The notes under the pieces were generated by a model. The model ran no database searches, was not told the DNA's origin, and was given only the letters and a program-made list of their open reading frames with translations. The position numbers and the translations under genes were made by a program. A DNA stretch of 13,629 nucleotides. Origin: an uncultured Acidimicrobiaceae bacterium (GTDB taxonomy: Bacteria; Actinomycetota; Acidimicrobiia; Acidimicrobiales; MedAcidi-G1). The DNA lies in NCBI GenBank assembly GCA_913054115.1, contig CAJXIS010000015.1, positions 1-13,629 of the forward strand, in the 5' to 3' direction. This document shows positions 12,607-13,629 of the stretch, in pieces; within the stretch, counting starts at the first letter, position 1, and every line of letters begins with the position of its first letter.

Positions 12607-13464
12607 TCATTTCAGGTCGTTTGGGGCCGTTTTGAATAGCCGGTCGGAGACGTTCTGCATGGCCTGGGCGGTGTCACCGGGAAGGACGTGGGCGTAGGTC
12701 GACAGCGTCGTCGACACGTTCTTGTGGCCGATAATCCGCGAGACGACGTGGAGGGCGTTGTCATCCAGGGCCGTGGTGGTGAACGTGTGCCGTAGCCCGT
12801 GGATTGTCGGATACATGAGGCCGAGCCGGTTGCAGTCGCGTCGGAACCGTCGGGTGATCGAGTCGGGGTTCGGAGGCTGACCGTGGGCGAGCACCACGAC
12901 GAAGCCGGTATCGGCCCACGCGGTACCCAGAACCGACCGGTCGTCCTCCTGCAACGACCGGAGGTCTCGGAGGCAGGCCGTGGCCTTGTCGCTCAGGTCG
13001 ATGGTCCGGCCGCTGGTCGCCGACTTGGGTGGCCCGGTTTCAGTACCCGGGTACAGGCGCGTTCTGCGGATGGTGAACTTTTGACCGTCGAGGTCGATGT
13101 CCGACCACATGAGCCCGGCCAGCTCGCCGCGCCGCAGGCCGGTGAGGAGGGCCAGGATCGTCACCAACAGCCATAATCGGGCGTTGGCTGCCGGTGAACA
13201 GGCCATCTCGTCGCAGTAACGGCGGACCTCATCTGGTCGCCACGCCTTGATCTTCTCGGGATCGCGGCGAAGCGACGGCAGGGGCACCTTTAGTGCCGGG
13301 TTGGCGTCGATCTCGCCCCACTCCAAGGCGATATTCAGGATTCGGCGGAGCAGAGAGAAGATGTGGCGTAGAGACCCGCTTGAAAGAGTGGGGTCGCGGC
13401 GTCCGGGCCTCTGGCGAACCCTGTCCTGCCAGTCTCGGATGTTCTGACCGGTGAGGTCACGCAC
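12607..13464 (-). CDS. Site-specific tyrosine recombinase/integrase (catalytic domain intact, N-terminus interrupted)
   Basis: A phage-type tyrosine integrase. From the first available start (GTG 13464) 285 residues are read. Seen: the end of the SAM-like core-binding domain (1-70), then the catalytic domain with R111 (LLTGLRRGE), K147 (TGPPKSATSGRT), H222 and R225 (IHGLRHTF), H247 (IIGHKNVSTT) and nucleophile Y257 (TLSTYAHV). All catalytic residues are present. Family members are usually about 370-400 residues; here the frame continues upstream with clear core-domain sequence but no start codon before a TAG at 13593-13591. The gene is therefore 5'-defective or extends out of frame. It lies 96 nt from, and points toward, the tRNA-fMet 3' end, the classic layout of an element integrated in a tRNA gene. 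The DNA here looks less GC-biased than the left of the window. Confidence 0.88.
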   Translation of the reverse strand: MRDLTGQNIRDWQDRVRQRPGRRDPTLSSGSLRHIFSLLRRILNIALEWGEIDANPALKVPLPSLRRDPEKIKAWRPDEVRRYCDEMACSPAANARLWLLVTILALLTGLRRGELAGLMWSDIDLDGQKFTIRRTRLYPGTETGPPKSATSGRTIDLSDKATACLRDLRSLQEDDRSVLGTAWADTGFVVVLAHGQPPNPDSITRRFRRDCNRLGLMYPTIHGLRHTFTTTALDDNALHVVSRIIGHKNVSTTLSTYAHVLPGDTAQAMQNVSDRLFKTAPNDLK

Positions 13465-13590
13465 CGGGATCGCCGAGATCGGATCGTCGGCGAGGTACTT
13501 GTCGATGATGCCCTGATAGCGGACAACCGTCTTGGGGGCGAGGCCCGGAAGGCACGACGTGGCGTAGCGGACCGTAAGTGCCGTTTTGCG
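13465..13590 (-). pseudogene. Untranslatable upstream part of the integrase core-binding domain
   Basis: In frame with the integrase, these bases encode LTVRYATS then GLAPKTVVRYQGIIDKYLAD and DPISAIP. These are the expected start of the core-binding domain (pattern YA--WL----LAPKT---Y). No ATG, GTG, TTG or CTG occurs in the stretch, and a TAG precedes it (13593-13591, after a CAG codon). This points to a nonsense or frameshift lesion. The arm-binding domain expected further upstream is not visible in the remaining 36 nt. Confidence 0.6.
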
Positions 13591-13629
13591 CTACTGGCAG
13601 AGCCCTCCGACGAAGCCCAGTGCTGAGCA

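Overview
The window is strongly GC-rich, with G or C at most third codon positions and tightly packed genes. It reads as chromosomal DNA of a high-GC actinobacterium, most plausibly a class Acidimicrobiia-type marine or saline organism. This is an inference from the Rv0121-family (F420/PPOX) enzyme, frequent GTG starts, recurrent TANNNT/TAGNNN boxes 6-7 nt before start codons (leaderless style), and the osmolyte-catabolism gene content. No rRNA or marker gene fixes the taxonomy.

Layout. (1) Positions 1-1351 (+): the C-terminal third of a DAO-type FAD amine oxidoreductase cut by the window edge, then a PhnD-like substrate-binding protein without a signal peptide. (2) 1355-2154 (-): a stand-alone gamma-butyrobetaine-hydroxylase N-terminal zinc domain (DUF971) and an Rv0121-family PPOX/F420 flavoenzyme. 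(3) 2260-3699 (+): a GlcD/D2HGDH-type FAD dehydrogenase. (4) 3707-3910: what looks like the wreck of a RelBE/YefM-type toxin-antitoxin cassette (antitoxin C-terminal half plus a 20-residue toxin stub). (5) 3940-8336: a divergent pair of M24 creatinase-fold genes. The right-hand one is clearly ectoine hydrolase (doeA), translationally coupled (ATGA) to an ArgE-like M20 deacetylase and followed by an alpha/beta hydrolase. (6) 8386-9073: an intact VapBC module with a well-defined promoter/operator. (7) 9150-12294 (-): a two-gene operon of a Rieske non-heme-iron oxygenase and an Fe-S/flavin OYE-type dehydrogenase, the enzyme pair used to demethylate betaines (glycine betaine, proline betaine). An inverted-repeat promoter precedes it. 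(8) 12434-13629: initiator tRNA-Met with a strong hairpin terminator, then a tyrosine recombinase pointing at the tRNA 3' end. This is the left border of an element integrated at the tRNA gene, and its N-terminal integrase coding is interrupted.

Working together: the metabolic genes form an osmolyte/compatible-solute salvage island. Ectoine would be ring-opened by DoeA to N-acetyl-2,4-diaminobutyrate. The adjacent ArgE-like enzyme is the natural candidate to deacetylate it, replacing the usual unrelated DoeB. Methylated betaines would be stripped by the Rieske/flavoprotein pair and possibly the DAO-type oxidase. No transporter operon, DoeC/DoeD or Rieske reductase is visible in the window.

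The most noteworthy points are the DoeA-ArgE coupling, the M24 paralog lacking every canonical catalytic and metal residue, the decayed RelBE remnant, the compact VapB operator/leaderless promoter, and an initiator tRNA with a U1-C72 mismatch used as an integration site. I saw no CRISPR array, no complete insertion sequence and no clearly new multi-gene system.
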